NCBI GenBank assembly: GCA_035079385.1
Contig: JAVHKY010000047.1
Location: forward strand, 992,001-1,056,000
DNA from: Aspidiotus rigidus
Lineage: Eukaryota > Arthropoda > Insecta > Hemiptera > Diaspididae
Length of the DNA stretch: 64,000 bases
Direction of reading: 5' to 3'
The position numbers were made by a program, and so were the translations under genes. Positions within the stretch are counted from its first letter, which is position 1. Every line of letters begins with the position of its first letter. Below, one piece after another: positions 1-12,896 of the stretch. Below the pieces are notes generated by a model. That model did no database searches. It was not told where the DNA came from and was given only the letters and a program-made list of their open reading frames with translations.

Positions 1-229
1 TTTATCCGTACATCAAATTCGTCACAATTGGTGACCGGTTTCCAATATACAGATCATGAAATTTTACCGCTTTCGATAAAAATTTATCCCTCAAGACGCA
101 CTACACCGACTGGTAAAATACTATTGGCTAGAATTCTGCGTGACTACACATGTACTGCATGTATAAAGAGCAAAGTAGCTTATTATATTAGTACCTATGC
201 TAAGCTGAGAAGAAAACGCCAGGCTAGAG

Positions 230-700
230 TCCAGGGTCTGCTTTATAGAGTCTTCATAGCTACGGGCCATATTTATGTTGGAAAGTGGAAAATGGAACTT
301 TCCAACATAGAGTCCAGGGGCTCAGGCTTCACCTATAAGTACAAATTAAGCTAAGACTCTGCTGACTTGGTCCTTGGACTACTGTAGATACAGGCAGATA
401 AGATAGGCTAACTTAGTTAGCTTTGTAATCTAAAGAGTTCAATCCTAGTATTACTAAAGAATAACGTCTATGTGATGACGTCATAGAATGGATGATTCGT
501 AACGTCATCAGAGGTATTTTCGACATTAACATGCGGTCTGTAAACATTGAATACAATTATAATTTGTGACAAAGACGTACTTTATCAGCGAGTAGTAAAG
601 CTACCAAATATTTCAAGTTTTAAAGGACTTCGAAAAATTTTGACTTTGGAGTTACTTATACCAGGGGCAGGAGCTAAAGATAAGAGACCGTAAATGAACA
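230..700 (+). repeat. Diverged dispersed repeat, copy 1
   Basis: Shares several ordered blocks with a second copy at about 1385-1870. The blocks include the 'aagctaagactctgctg' stretch, a 'gatgac..catagA.tgg.tgattc' block followed by 'cagaggtattttcg', and 'aaaattttgactttggagtt'. The copies keep the same order and orientation, so this is an old direct duplication or two copies of one dispersed element. No coding signal was recognised. Confidence 0.6.
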
Positions 701-1384
701 GCTGGAGGAAGATGTGAGTGACCAACAGGCTAGAGTGTTGCTAAAATTGTTTCTGATCTCTTGTCGGCTAACTATGCCCTTGGATGAATTCTCGGAGGAT
801 AGTCCGAGCAAATTTCAATCGTTCAAACATGAAAATCAAGTCCCCATTAAATTTGCCTTCTTGTACTCTGAACAGACTACTAAACAATTCTCATTTTGAC
901 ATGGACATGCCTTATCACTAATAGGGATGTGTAACAAGAATTCGCGCGACCAAAACTTTCAATAACAAATTCTGGAATTTCTATTGATGTCTCGAGAAAA
1001 GCGCGGGCTCGACCTACAATAGGGACTTGAAAATACGAGCCAATATATAATCCAAAATGATTGAAATGTAGGGAGCATTATTAAAAAACAAAAAAAGCTT
1101 TTTCTGCTCCTCTTCAACGTGGTTTGAACCTTCGATCTCTCGCGTAACAGGCAGTCACCAAAAACAATTTCACCATTGAGGTGTGCAAGCTCGTCAATTC
1201 AATTTGATGATTTTTCAACAGCGTTTAACATGTCAAACTCAGTTACTTTTCCATCATCAAAATACCAATGATTGCAGAGAGCTGTCGAAGAAGCTGCACA
1301 CTCAAGAGCACCGCTCACCCCAAAAAGAAGTAGTTCAGAAGTAATAGCCCCCCCTAGAAACATACGAGCTCGTATAAATAGTTG

Positions 1385-1870
1385 AATACTGAGCTGAGAA
1401 GCAAGTGCCCAAAAGCCAGGCTACATTCTAGAGGCTTCGGCTTCATATAAACAGAGGTGTAGCGGGAGTGAAGCTAAGACTCTGCTGGCTCGTACCACAC
1501 ATAAGATAAGCTAGCTCGGAATACTAAAAAATATAGTCTATCTGATGACCAGTATCCCGGCTGGAAAGGCTCACGAGGGTTTTCATAGGGGCCCGCGAGA
1601 AACCTCTTGAAAGTTTGACCATGAGAGTTTTCGGGGCCTGACGAGCTGGTTAACCCGGCCTTCCGGCCTAAAAAATGTGAGCTAGCACGACACTGCTGAT
1701 GACCTCATAGAGCGGGTGATTCATGACGTGATCAGAGGTATTTTCGGCGAGAAAACATAATTAATCCGCGAGTAGCACTTCAAGTTTTATAGAATTTGGA
1801 AAAATTTTGACTTTGGAGTTACATACATAAGGAGCCGGAGCTATAGATATGAAACTCCAGATGACGTCGT
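1385..1870 (+). repeat. Diverged dispersed repeat, copy 2
   Basis: Second copy of the repeat at about 230-700, in the same orientation. It carries an extra block of roughly 130 bases around 1550-1680 that is absent from copy 1 and is richer in G+C (short runs such as 'ggggcccgcgag' and 'aacccggccttccggcc'). Function unknown. Confidence 0.6.
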
Positions 1871-4760
1871 TGGAGGCAGGTGTGACGTCATCGAGGGGCA
1901 CAAAGACGTTTTCATAATCTCATATTTAGAGTTGATAGCCTTAAAACTCTCTCCTCTTCCACCTTTTTAATGAAATGACGGATATAACCCAATGATGAGT
2001 TTTTTGTTGGTGCGGCGAATCAAGTTTGCGACTCTCAGAGAACGGCAGAATGTATATATACAGTATTGCATTAAAAGAAATAAACCCATTCATGACTAAA
2101 TCCTCACGGTTTCTTCCTAGGCGTACGCTACTTCCATTCTTCAAAAAATATTTTTTCTATCGAAAGTTTTTGAACCAATACAGGAGGAAAAAGGTAAAAA
2201 TAAAAGTGAAAGAAGTATTTTTGCTTACCGAATGGAAATGTCGTCACTGTAAAAGCGACGATCAGCAAAACGTAATGACGGGTAATAATTCTTACAAGAG
2301 TCGGATGCAGCTAAAATGAAGTGTCGAGAAATCAAATTCGTACATTACGGAAGAAAGTTTTGAAAGAACGCAATTTACAACTTATCCTCATTCGTCCAGA
2401 TTGAAAATAAGTTTTTCTGTCCAGCATAAAAATATTTTTGGCACTAGCACACGTTACCTTTTGAATCGTGATTATATTTTTCTGGCCCACCCGCATACGA
2501 TTTACATTGGCATCATTTGACAAGTTGACGCGAACGTATTTTTTTACAGGTAGTCAAAGAATGTTTTTTTTTTTAAATTCAATTCTCCGACTGTTGGAAT
2601 GGTTACTCGTTTTTTAAATGTATTTAAAAAATTGGGTAATCTGTAATTGATTCCTCAGTGACCGCAAACTACAGTCGTACGATTTCCTCTAACGTAAAAA
2701 ACTGGCTAAAATACGTACGTTCATAAATGGTGTACCCATCTCTTTCATGATATATTCTTGACGCCTTATGAATTTTCTTCATAAAAACCTGGGGACTGAA
2801 TATAGTCTACAGTAATTCTTTTCTTTTCGAACAATGCAAAGGCCTACTCAAATTAAATGTTATTTGGTCGCAGGCACCTGCTTTTCAGGAAAGTTTTGTT
2901 TGAGATGAGTTTTCAAATATAAATATAAAACAATGGAAGCAAACCTTTGAGGAACGAAAAATATTTTTTAAATTGTCTGTTATAGCCTCCTTCGCGTCTG
3001 AGACATTTCACCATCGAGTAGTTTTGAGAACAAAAGTGAAGTTTTAGACAGTTCCACTTTACAGAAGCTTTTCAAAGTCTTATCACGCGTTATATTTGTA
3101 ATCGAACGAGAATCATCGTTCATGTTCACGGAAACGAACTTCTGCTATCAATAAACGTAAAATTTCCATACAAATTATAACTAAATCTACAAAAATTGAA
3201 CATTTCTCATTCATTCAGTAATTTAAAATCAGTATCAGCTTTATTTACTTTCGTCATTGTAAAATGTATCTTGCCTTTATGAACCACTAGTCAGCAGTAC
3301 GGACAATGGATACGAGGAAAAAACTTAGACTCACTTTCGTTGCAACATCAAGACCCATTACAAACTGTATAAATTATTATGAATACGAAATATTTTGTCC
3401 TCTTAATAAATTCGTCGTCTTTGTACCGATATTCTAACATGCACCCTCGATAATATGATGAACGAAAGAAAACGAAAGCCTCCAATATTTCACATGCGAC
3501 TTCAACTAATCTCATCTATATCGACATTTGACACGCACGTAATTCTTAATTCTTTATTAGACGATGACGTATACGAAGATCATCTAGGCCTACAATCACC
3601 CATAAATGAGGTACGTACATGATACAGACTTACATACACATGTACAATAAAGGTATACCAGCTACGCTTAAAAATAGAAAATCGACTACAAGGTCTGCAA
3701 TAAATTTTCGTATTATACCTTGTTACCAACCAAATTTATTACTGTTTCGTTTATTTGCTCTCGCTAATTGACCGTTAATGAACGTGTCGAGCGTTCTCGT
3801 GACTCGCGACGAGTCTCGTCCACACACAAACCAGCACCTTAATTAGACCTGAGACGTTTTTGGAGATTCATTTAGCACAAACATATGTCGTTCAGTCAAA
3901 ACAACGAAAAATATAAACTTTGACTACTAAACGCACCAACTTGGCTATCGGACATCAACCTATCGCAACTTATCAGAAAAACCAGACAATTTTTACGTTC
4001 AATCGTATACAATGAAGGGGACAGTGAGATAGAATTTGATAAAGTGACAATTTAGTCCATCACATTCGGAATGTATACACAACAATTTTCTGGAAACGGA
4101 AACATTTTTCCAGGTCCCGTATTCTCATACCTACATTTCCTGGTGTACGGTGCAAACATGTGCTCGAAACATACGTCATACAGTTCTCGGTGCCATCCAT
4201 CAAACGAGATGCTTCAACTATGTACGTATGTTGCACCTCCTACATTTACTTTTTCAAAATGTTCATTTCGACTCGATAAGAAAACAGCTCAGACAACATA
4301 CTATGCTCCTCGTAAGTTTATTCAGGTGGGCCCATTGTATACGCATTATTGTATTGCGCCAGAAATAAGGAATAGAACGTGACTACTGAAGTAAACAAAA
4401 CAAATGAAGAATGATAACAAAATAATGTGCGCGGAATATGTAAAAAACTAACACCAATTTTGATCGCTCTGTACCAAAATAAATAAGCGATAGTCGATCA
4501 TCGGTGTCAGGGAAAAGATTATCTTATTGGACAAAGAATGAACGAATGTTTCTCAAGTAACCATCAGTTACCTTATGAAGGAAAACAAACGAAGAATAAC
4601 TTCCGGGGAAATTCGGTTAACAGAGTAACGTACGAAACCGGTTCGACTCAGGAGGAAAATCCATCAAAAACTTCCTGCATTGAACCAATTGGCCACCACA
4701 GTTCCGTAACATCGAAAAATTATGAGTTGGAGGGATTCCTCATAATTACGAGACACTTTT
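1871..4760. other. No gene recognised, AT-rich stretch
   Basis: All open frames here are about 100 codons or shorter, overlap on both strands, and show no recognisable domain. I see no long tandem or inverted repeat. It may be intergenic or intronic host DNA. Confidence 0.5.
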
Positions 4761-4782
4761 ACAGTCACGTAACGAAATTTTT

Positions 4783-5575
4783 TTGAAAACTTACAATAGC
4801 GTCCTCGTGAAAGCAGATAAAGGTGAGACTCTCATCACTTTGTCGTCCTCCGTGTATCATAATGAAATGTCCTCCTTTCTTCATTCTTCTGGTACCGTCC
4901 CATCGACGCTTAATTACAACTCCCATATTCAAAATATAAGACGTGCAGTCCAGTACTCCCAAGTTATCAGATAAAAAAGCCCGTGACGCCACCCTAGTGA
5001 TGAACCCTTCGCCCCCGCGGCTCTGCGGTCAACTTGAAACGCGCAGGCCTAATCTGCCTATCCGTCCTGTCGTCGCGTACTACACCGATACTTCTTACAA
5101 GCTGGCTCGTTTTCTTGGCCAATGGTTTCGCCCTAACGCCGATTTCTCCTCGCAACACACGATCTTGAATTCCTCGAATCTCGCCTCAAATTTAGAAAAC
5201 TCTGAGTTTCTCCAAGACTCACTTCTAGCTTCTTTCGATGTATCTAGCAGTACACCTGCATAGCTGTTACTCTGAGTATTAATTACATGCTTGATCGTCT
5301 ACCTTCCCGCAACATCGGCCCTGATATCCTTTCTGAATTCAAGTTCTCGTCTCCTCATGTTTGACCCACAACATCTGTCTCCATCAGGGCACTATTTATG
5401 AATTTTCTGATGGCCTTCCTATGGGTATTCCCCTCTCCTCGCTAGTTGCCGACGTCTTTATGGATCAGCTCGAAACTAGTCTGCTCTCTAACCCTCTCCT
5501 TCCATATCCTCACCTGGCTAAGGTATGTGGACGACATTCTCTGTATTTGGAACCATCGACTGTCTTAAGGATGAC
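4783..5575 (+). pseudogene. Penelope-like element, reverse transcriptase relic
   Basis: A decayed piece of the PLE reverse transcriptase, spread over at least three frames. In order I see a 'VKADKGETL' block (4807-4840), the 'RPNLPIRPVVAYYTDTSYKLA' type finger region (near 5049-5110) followed by 'FLGQWF', a 'LLASFDV' block (about 5221-5245), and 'DGLPMGIPLSSLVADVFMDQL' (about 5406-5475). After a frameshift comes the catalytic 'RYVDDILCIW' at about 5521-5552. The GIY-YIG half is missing. Frameshifts and stops rule out function. The PLE assignment rests on block order, which matches the better-preserved copy at 61.7-63.9 kb. Confidence 0.85.
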
Positions 5576-5599
5576 CATGCCATAGCTCATCGTCCTTCA

Positions 5600-6386
5600 C
5601 TCTGCTCGCAGAACGTGAGAGTTCAATTGCGAGTATTCATGCACCTTGAGAAAGCAATTGAAGAACCATAAATTATCTTGGGAATTACCCCAGTATCCCA
5701 TCAATGACAACCTATAATAGAAAACGTACGCTCGTCTTCTTCCTCTCTGCTTGCAGAATATGGAAACACAACCGCAAGTATTGACTAACACTTCTTGAAC
5801 AAGCAATTTGAGACCCATCAATTGTCTGCGGAAATGACCCACTTCTTTTTGTTTTGAACCAGAGAGAATTTGAACGGCTTAAAAGGAGGCAATGTGTGAC
5901 ACTGTTACTACATCGCAGCGCCTGAGGCGTATCCAGCAGCAGATGTATCGAAGGGTCGTGTCCGGAAATCCCGCGGTGTTCGTCTCAGGTCCAGGAAACA
6001 AGAAAAACACGCTGCTCAAGTCGCATCAGGAATGAGAAGTTGAGGTTAATGACGGTGGCAACTTTGGGTGCACTTCCCTCTGCTGAACTGCCTGAACTGG
6101 AATGGTTTTGGAAGTTTGTCCGTGGATAATTGTGGCTGCAGGCTTCAGTCCAGATAGGCAAGAAGCCTTAGTATAAGCTTATCAGGATAACTCCCAACGT
6201 CGAGAAGACCCTCTCTTTTATAAGCCTAGCATACTCCAGGTTTTAGGCCTAGTATGATTATGGCTGAGGAAAAATATACCCTCCAAAGTAGCAAAGGTCG
6301 ACATTTTCCTGTCCCTAAAGTAGGTCAATGTCATTCATACCGTCATCTTGTCCTTCAAATTTCTGACCGCATTCAGCTCAAAGACA
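5600..6386. other. No gene recognised between PLE relic and TIR element
   Basis: Only short open frames. Parts may be the decayed remainder of the upstream Penelope-like element, but I cannot align them by eye. Confidence 0.4.
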
Positions 6387-7005
6387 TAGTAGGGTCCTCA
6401 TTGTAAATCCGCTTGATGTGCCTGTTAAAAGTAATTTTATGATTGATTATTGTTCTACATACTCAGACGAACAAATATAGCCTGTATGCCTATTTTTCTC
6501 ACTCCCCGTTTTCCAAGGTACCACCCCCCAAATCTAAAAAGCTCGTTTATCTCGAGAAACATTGACTTTTTTAAAAAAGTTTTCAAACAAAAGTTGTTCC
6601 ATTATATCTCTTCTACAACTTTACTACCTATGAAAATTTCATTTTGAACAATCCTCACGCTTTAAATTTGAAAAAACATGGTAAAAAAAACAAAGAATCA
6701 CGTTTTTTACATTCCTAATGAGAAATTCCAAACATACAGTCAAATATATGATTACAAAAAATGTTTAGAATTCAATTTCCTTTTAAATGAGTATGAAGAC
6801 AACTTTACCCCACCCCACCCTCATTTCAAAAGCTCCCCTCTTACCTCGCAAACATTTGATTAGTGATGAATTTTCAATAGAAAGTAATTTCTATGGTAAT
6901 TTTACTGAAAGGGACTATTATACATCTGAGTCAGTAGCTATTTGATTCGGTTTACAAAGCAATTCTGATGAATATTACAATTATTTCTAACTTATGATTA
7001 TTTTT

Positions 7006-7938
7006 GCTTTATTTCCCATGAATTCTTTTCTCAAAATCTTCCAGGTAGCCATTCTTGTTGTTGTTGTTGTTGTCACACTCTGCATTACACGCGCAAAGTT
7101 CAGAGCAGTTCATTTTATTTCTGAAGCACCCACATTTTCTCAAACACTTCTTTCAACATCCGCATTTAATCAATTCAATTACAGCTGAAGGAGCTGGATT
7201 TTTGGTTGTAGTTTTTGCCTTGTAGTTACCATTGGGATCAAGGTCAACAAACGCCCAACTTTCTGTCAAGTGACTTCATATATAAGAGACGTAGTTTGCT
7301 CTTTGGACGTGTTGCTCAAATGCGGCAGGAGAGGGAGGCAAATTTTCAGCCTTGCAACTTTTGTTGGAATAGAGATACCACCTCAACTCTCCCAACGTAT
7401 TTATTTTCTTGTTTTTGTACATTCGACACAACAATTTTTGTAAATTTTCATAACAGATAGGCTGTAAATGAGCATTGTACAGGTCGTTCAAATACAGTAA
7501 CATGATTCTCTTTCCTCAGTTTAGAGATGAAAAGCAGAACACCAATCTTTTGTTTTTCCTAAAAACTTTCCACTCACATTGGTCCCAGTGAATGCATAGA
7601 AAGCCAGAAAAACTTGGCATAAAGGTTTTCCCAGGCTTGCGCAAATAGGACCTAAGGGGATGGTTTGTCAATTCTTACCTGATCCGTACAGTACAAATAT
7701 ATTTCTCGGAAGACATTTTTCATAAAAATTAATGAAGAGCATTAAAACATTGGTACCTGATAACATCACGGTAACAGAAGTGTCTTTTTTCACAGTTGAA
7801 GCATGCAAAATGATAAAAGTGTCAGCTTTTTTGTGTCTGTGGATTCTCAAATTCTTTGGTATGTTACAATTTCCTTTGGTCAAATTTTTGTATATTACCA
7901 TAATTGTTTTTTTGGGCCGTGGCTCAGATGTATAATAG
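7006..7938 (-). pseudogene. Decayed transposon protein with 'ADT/DTDVL' domain and C-terminal CXC Cys cluster
   Basis: Read on the minus strand in several frames, this region gives an ordered series of blocks. 'HRHKKADTFIILHA' is followed by 'VTVMLSGTNVLMLFINFYEKC' and 'FVLYGSGKN' (about 7935-7670). Next comes 'FYAFTGTNVSGKFLGKTKDW' (about 7605-7545), then 'LPPSPAAFEQHVQRANYVSY' (about 7335-7276). Last are 'NPAPSAVIELIKCGC', an in-frame TGA, and 'KKCLRKCGCFRNKMNCSEL' (about 7165-7095), with a poly-Asn tract from the GTT repeat. I recall this block order from transposon-encoded proteins that databases often label Tesmin/TSO1-like CXC; that is memory, not a search. The acidic DTD motif has decayed to GTN here. 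Frameshifts and a stop make it non-functional. Its position between the TIRs suggests it was the element's own gene, now missing the N-terminal half. Confidence 0.7.
7053..7072 (+). repeat. (GTT)n microsatellite inside the TIR element
   Basis: About six GTT units. On the minus strand they read as Asn codons just after the CXC cluster of the decayed transposon protein. Confidence 0.8.
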
Positions 7939-8489
7939 TCCCTTTCAGTAAAATTACCATAGAAATTACTTTCTATTAAAAATTCATTATTAATCAAATG
8001 TTTGCGAGGTAAGAGGAGGGGCGAGGGTGGAGCTTTTGAAATGAGGGTGGGGTGGGATGAAGTTGTCTTGATACTCATTTGAAAGGAAATTGAATTCTAA
8101 ACATTTTTTGTAATCATATATTTGACTGTATGTTTGAAATTTCTCATTAAGAATGTAAAAAATGTGATTCTTTGTTATTTTTACCATGTTTTTTCAAATT
8201 TAAAGCGTGAGGATTGTTCAAAATGAAATTTTCATAAGAAGTAAAGTTGTAGAAGAGATATAATGGAACCAATTTTGTTTGAAAACTTTTTTTAAAAAGT
8301 CAATGTTTCTCGAGATAAACAAGCTTCTTAGTTTTGGGGGGGTGGTACCTTGAAAAACGGGGACTGAGAAAAATAGGCATACAGGCTATATTTGTTTGTC
8401 TGAGTATGTAGAACAATAATCAATCATAAAATTGCTTTTAACAGCCACATCGAGCTGATGGGTTTTTCTGTACAATTGGGACCCTACTA

Positions 8490-11400
8490 ACATGGACTTA
8501 CTAGAAATTCAGAAGAACAACTCTCTAACGATAAGCGAAAAATGGAGATCACGTTTCATATAACAATTAAGAGAATATGTATAGAACGGTTTTTATTGCT
8601 ACAATCGAAGAAAAGGCGCTATCACAAGGAGAAAGTGGAAGTCGAACTGAAAATACAAGAGAAGGTAAGGCGATATGCCTATGTCCTGGCCTCTACTCTT
8701 CTTCCACAATATTCAGGTCGTGTTCCAAGGCAGTCTCTAAGTAGTTCCACAATAATCTGGACTAGGGGCGTAAGGTCAGGCTCACTAGAGGGGACGAGCA
8801 GGACCAAGAATTAAGAGAGCAGACATTCACACTGATACAGATTCAAGGTAGACTCATTATTAGAACAAATACTTCATTATTGATTTGTTTCGGCTGCGAA
8901 GGAGTTAATGAAATAGTATACTCCCCTTATACTACCCTACGAGTGGTAAAACGTTACAAGATTTTGATAAGACTTCTCCAAGAAATTCATGATTAGTATA
9001 TTATGTTTAGTCTTGATGGGTGTAATAATTGCACAATACGTCGAATATACGCATACAGTAATTTTGCCGATCAAATACAGCTATAGTTGAACCATGATTC
9101 AGATCTTAGGTGAGATGAATTCTAAGTTGTTGAGCAACTGCGAAAAATTTAGTTTTTTCAGTAATACTATCTGGGACGACGTCTCGACTCAAGTCAAATT
9201 GTACCTTAATTCTCCTTCTACAACTTTTAAGAACTTGAAAATATTCGACTAATCATACGAAAAGAACTTTATAAAAAAACTATGAAAACATATTTGGTGA
9301 GTATTCCGCGAAGTCGCTAAAATTTCTGCCTTATTCTACGCATTGAATGATCGTACAAACATTACGCATCATGATAAGGTATATAAAACGTTCAATTACA
9401 AATCGTAATGACGTCTATATGTGACGAGTAAAATTTACACACACCGTGTTAAAAATACCTGCGCGTGCAATTTACATACATCGCCATCACTACCTGCAGG
9501 CAGAGTACGTATGTGTGCAATTTACTTGCACGTGTATGCAATTTTCTTCTTTCCATCGGACTCAAGTCTGGGACACAACATCAGAATAAACAATAAAAGG
9601 ACACAAAGTCGACAAGCGTGACTATATTTCGGATGATGTAAGTATTTCTAATTTTGAGTCATTGGAATGAAGAATCAATGCGCCAAGGTGAATCATTAGA
9701 AACAGACGCTTTTTGGTTGACTAAAAATTTATAATATGGACTTCTTTTCTAAGATTTCATGCTGCCGACAATTGGAGCCGGTTTTTTCAAACTTTTAATT
9801 CATAATTTTTTTTATTTTGCTGTCTTTTTTGCTTTCACCAAAACTTCAAACCAAATTAATTAACTTGAAGGTACATTAACACATTAATCATTTTCAACTG
9901 AGAATTCAAATATTATTAAGAAATATAGAACTTACTCCTACTTCACAGGGCTTCATTTTTGATTCATCTTCCAAAAAATTCTATCCTCCAATAACATTTT
10001 GAAGCTGTAAAAAAAGAAAAAAAATAATGATCTGTAATAAAATTCATTTATACTGTGCTGAAAGTGCAACACTTATTATGCAGCAGACTGTCGTGCATTC
10101 ATTTACATTACATAAATTCTTCGTTGCGATAATAAATGATTTAAATTTTTATTAAATGAGTTTGCTGCACGATTTTTCTATCGGTAATCGACATCCTCCT
10201 GTCCATCATAGTTGCGGCACGCGGACTCCGCAAGCTTTCATAATGTGGTACGGTTAAGACATAAAATTTTACAACGTACATAATACGACAGTAAACAAAG
10301 TTTTTATTTAACAATAAAATTAAAAAATATTAACTCACTCGAAGTTGCTTAGACAAACAAACGACTTTATATATAGTCGAGAATCAGGGTCTGCGAGAGA
10401 AACTGGAAAACTTATGAAATTACACCAGTTCGTTGTTTGCTTTTCTTATTACGTGTAAAAATGAATTAATCTGGACGCTAGGGATTCCAAAAATGCCATT
10501 CTGGCCGCATTAAAATGAGTCGCCTACGCCAAGGAGTTTCCGGAAACTGTTCAACTTACGCGTGTGTAAAAAAAAAAAAAAAAGAATAAACTAAATTTGA
10601 TAGCGTCGATTTTTAACTGAATTCTACTGATAATTCAGTATTGATGATCACTTTTCAGACTAAGTGAAAACTTTTCTATCCATATATAGTAAGAAGTAAA
10701 AAAACCAAGATGAATTGAAGAACAAATGAGGAAGTCGTATTTATATTGTTCAAGTTTTAGAATTAATAAAAATTGCGAACGAGAATTGAGAGATGATATT
10801 TTTCTCTTCTTTTTCTCCCATATATAAGAAATCAAAACAAAGAAAACGAAGGATTAGGATGATAACATTATTACAAAAGAGAGAAAATCAACTTTTCTTT
10901 GTCCTGGTGGAGTAACATTTGCTCAGGTCTTATAAAAATAACACTTCTTTTGTACTTTGTTTTCTTTCTTATCGCGGTGGGTATGCCATTATATGCAGAA
11001 ACTGCTACCACTTGTTACAATAAATTTTCAGTATAGTAGCTCACAAATCGTACAATAACGAAAATGAAGCTTATTAAAAAGTTAATAGTCGTGTACTGTA
11101 CTACTTGAGAGCGAAATTATTTCCAAGATACAAACGTAAAACTGAAAATGCTTGAAATTTTGTACGGGTATAAGTACTAAAGAGTACGCACTGTTTTTGT
11201 ATCTTTCGATCTCTAATATGACTGCATTCATTTTAATTTTATGAAGCGAATTCCGAATAGAATGTTGTACTACCTTAAGACGCTGGTCAAATTGTGCGCG
11301 TAGGTGAACTATTTCAACTCTAGCTTACTTCAGAAAATTATAGCATTTCAGCGGATCCTACGTGAACAACGTGTTTATTTTGAAGAAAAATTTGTTGATT

Positions 11401-12420
11401 AAAAATTTTTCGAATGGATCTTAGAATTTTTTAAGAATCGTTCTGAGAGATTTGAAAACACTCCCGCTTCATTCTTTCCGAACAGATGTTTCAATTGGCA
11501 AATGAAATAACTTCTAACAAGTATATTGGGGAGCTTTAGAAAAAAATCACTCAATACTGGTTGCGAATCACGAACAACACGGAAATTAATCTCATTTCCT
11601 GAAACACATGTTCAATAACCCACCAGGAAAATAAATTGGGATTTTTTGCTCTTCACACAAATTCTCTATTTATTGAATCCTTCTGACTCCACTCTCACTT
11701 TATTTCAACTCTTGACTACAGGTTTACTAATAATACGATTCTGCAGACTCAGCAACTAAACAAGTCGTCATCTTGTCAAGCATCTTTGATAATAGCCTCT
11801 TCTCAAAAACAATTTTTGTCCCATCGTCCTTCGTTCAGCAAAACTATTGCTGAAAAAAGTCGAGACTACCGGCAATCCGACATAACTTTCAATTATGGAG
11901 CCAATTTCCACACAATGATCACCTTTCACCGGGAAAACCAAACGGCTGTGCTAATTTGGAGTATAGGATGTACTTGTTTCACCTGCGTACTGAGTTACAT
12001 ACTATACGATCTAAACTTATTTCCATCCCTTCTGGTTAGCACTGTCAAGAGAAATCTCAAACGATTAGCCACTTCTTTTCTCATTTGCAACTCTAATCTC
12101 ACAACTCCTTTCTCGAAGTCCTGTATTCTTAAGATGCAACCTCAACAAGATATTCTTGAACCAGGAATTTCTCCCTCCTTGTAAAAATTTTTAACACCGA
12201 ACAGATGTACTGAAAAACCTAGCTACTTGAAATAATAATGATGAGAAAAATTATACTGCAAACACTCATCCTTCATTTTTTGAAACACAGCATAACAACT
12301 AAAAATCGTTTGAAAATCAATGAAATGTTTTTAAAAGTATTCTTTGCGCTGGATTCAGAACCGTTTTCCGTTTTTGTTAGATAATCGCGTTCTCTTGCTC
12401 AGTGGTGTCGCTGGAAATTT
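8490..12420. other. No gene recognised; AT-rich with short simple repeats
   Basis: Several short frames of 60-130 codons occur without recognisable domains, including one at 11786-12184 (+). There are A-tracts near 10010 and 10567. I see no long repeat and no element ends. May be intron or intergenic DNA. Confidence 0.45.
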
Positions 12421-12589
12421 GTTTGAGGGTGGTGAATATTTTAGACATTTCATGTACCCATAAATTTTTATAATATTGGGTTTTAACTAGAACGTGGCAT
12501 TAAGTATTTCTTTTGTTAACTGTGATGATTTGGGTGAAGGGTAATAATTTTGGCCAAAATCACCCCGCCTGAAATTTTTGGGGTGGTAA

Positions 12590-12858
12590 AAATTACCGAA
12601 TGACTCCTCCCTCAGCGACTCCGCCGATCTTTTTTAGTTTCCATGCGCATCGCCGCGAGACAAACCGTTCCTTTTCAAGTGTGGATACTGCTACTGTTAA
12701 TTGAAGCTCGAAAACAAACGTCGCGTCTTGCGACGATACGCGGCAACTAAACAAGATAATACGAGAACGCATTTTCACAGTTCTAGGTTTTCAAACGATT
12801 CCCAATTGTTGCGTAGTGTTATGTTATCGCTCTTTGCAACATCTTAAACGTCATAAGG

Positions 12859-12896
<38 letters not shown>

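Larger units (their letters stand above)
6387..8489. mobile_element. DNA transposon relic with ~550-bp terminal inverted repeats
   Basis: The left arm (6387-6930) and right arm (7923-8489) are reverse complements over roughly 550 bases with scattered differences. The outermost bases are 'tagtagggtcc' on the left and 'ggaccctacta' on the right. The trinucleotide 'aca' lies outside both ends (6384-6386 and 8490-8492), a possible 3-bp target-site duplication too short to prove anything. Each arm carries the same ~60-codon open frame as mirror images, which is a consequence of the inverted repeat. The ~990-bp centre holds a decayed transposon protein gene on the minus strand. Internally the element shares the block 'caaacaaaagttgttcc' with the TIRs of the element at 35.4-37.5 kb. 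Confidence 0.85.

Noticed and set aside
1120..1165. tRNA-like stretch 'tggtttgaaccttcgatctc'
   Set aside because: Resembles the reverse complement of a tRNA T-arm region, but no cloverleaf could be completed on either strand.
1540..1590. 'ctgatgaccag...ctggaaa' resembling a hammerhead core
   Set aside because: The stem uses the G needed for the GAAA box and no stem I or cleavage site fits. Not at a PLE end, and copy 1 of the repeat lacks it.
6678..8187. Mirrored ~60-codon frames starting 'MVK.TKNH.FYI'
   Set aside because: They are the two arms of the inverted repeat read outward to inward. No domain, and no sign of selection on protein rather than DNA.
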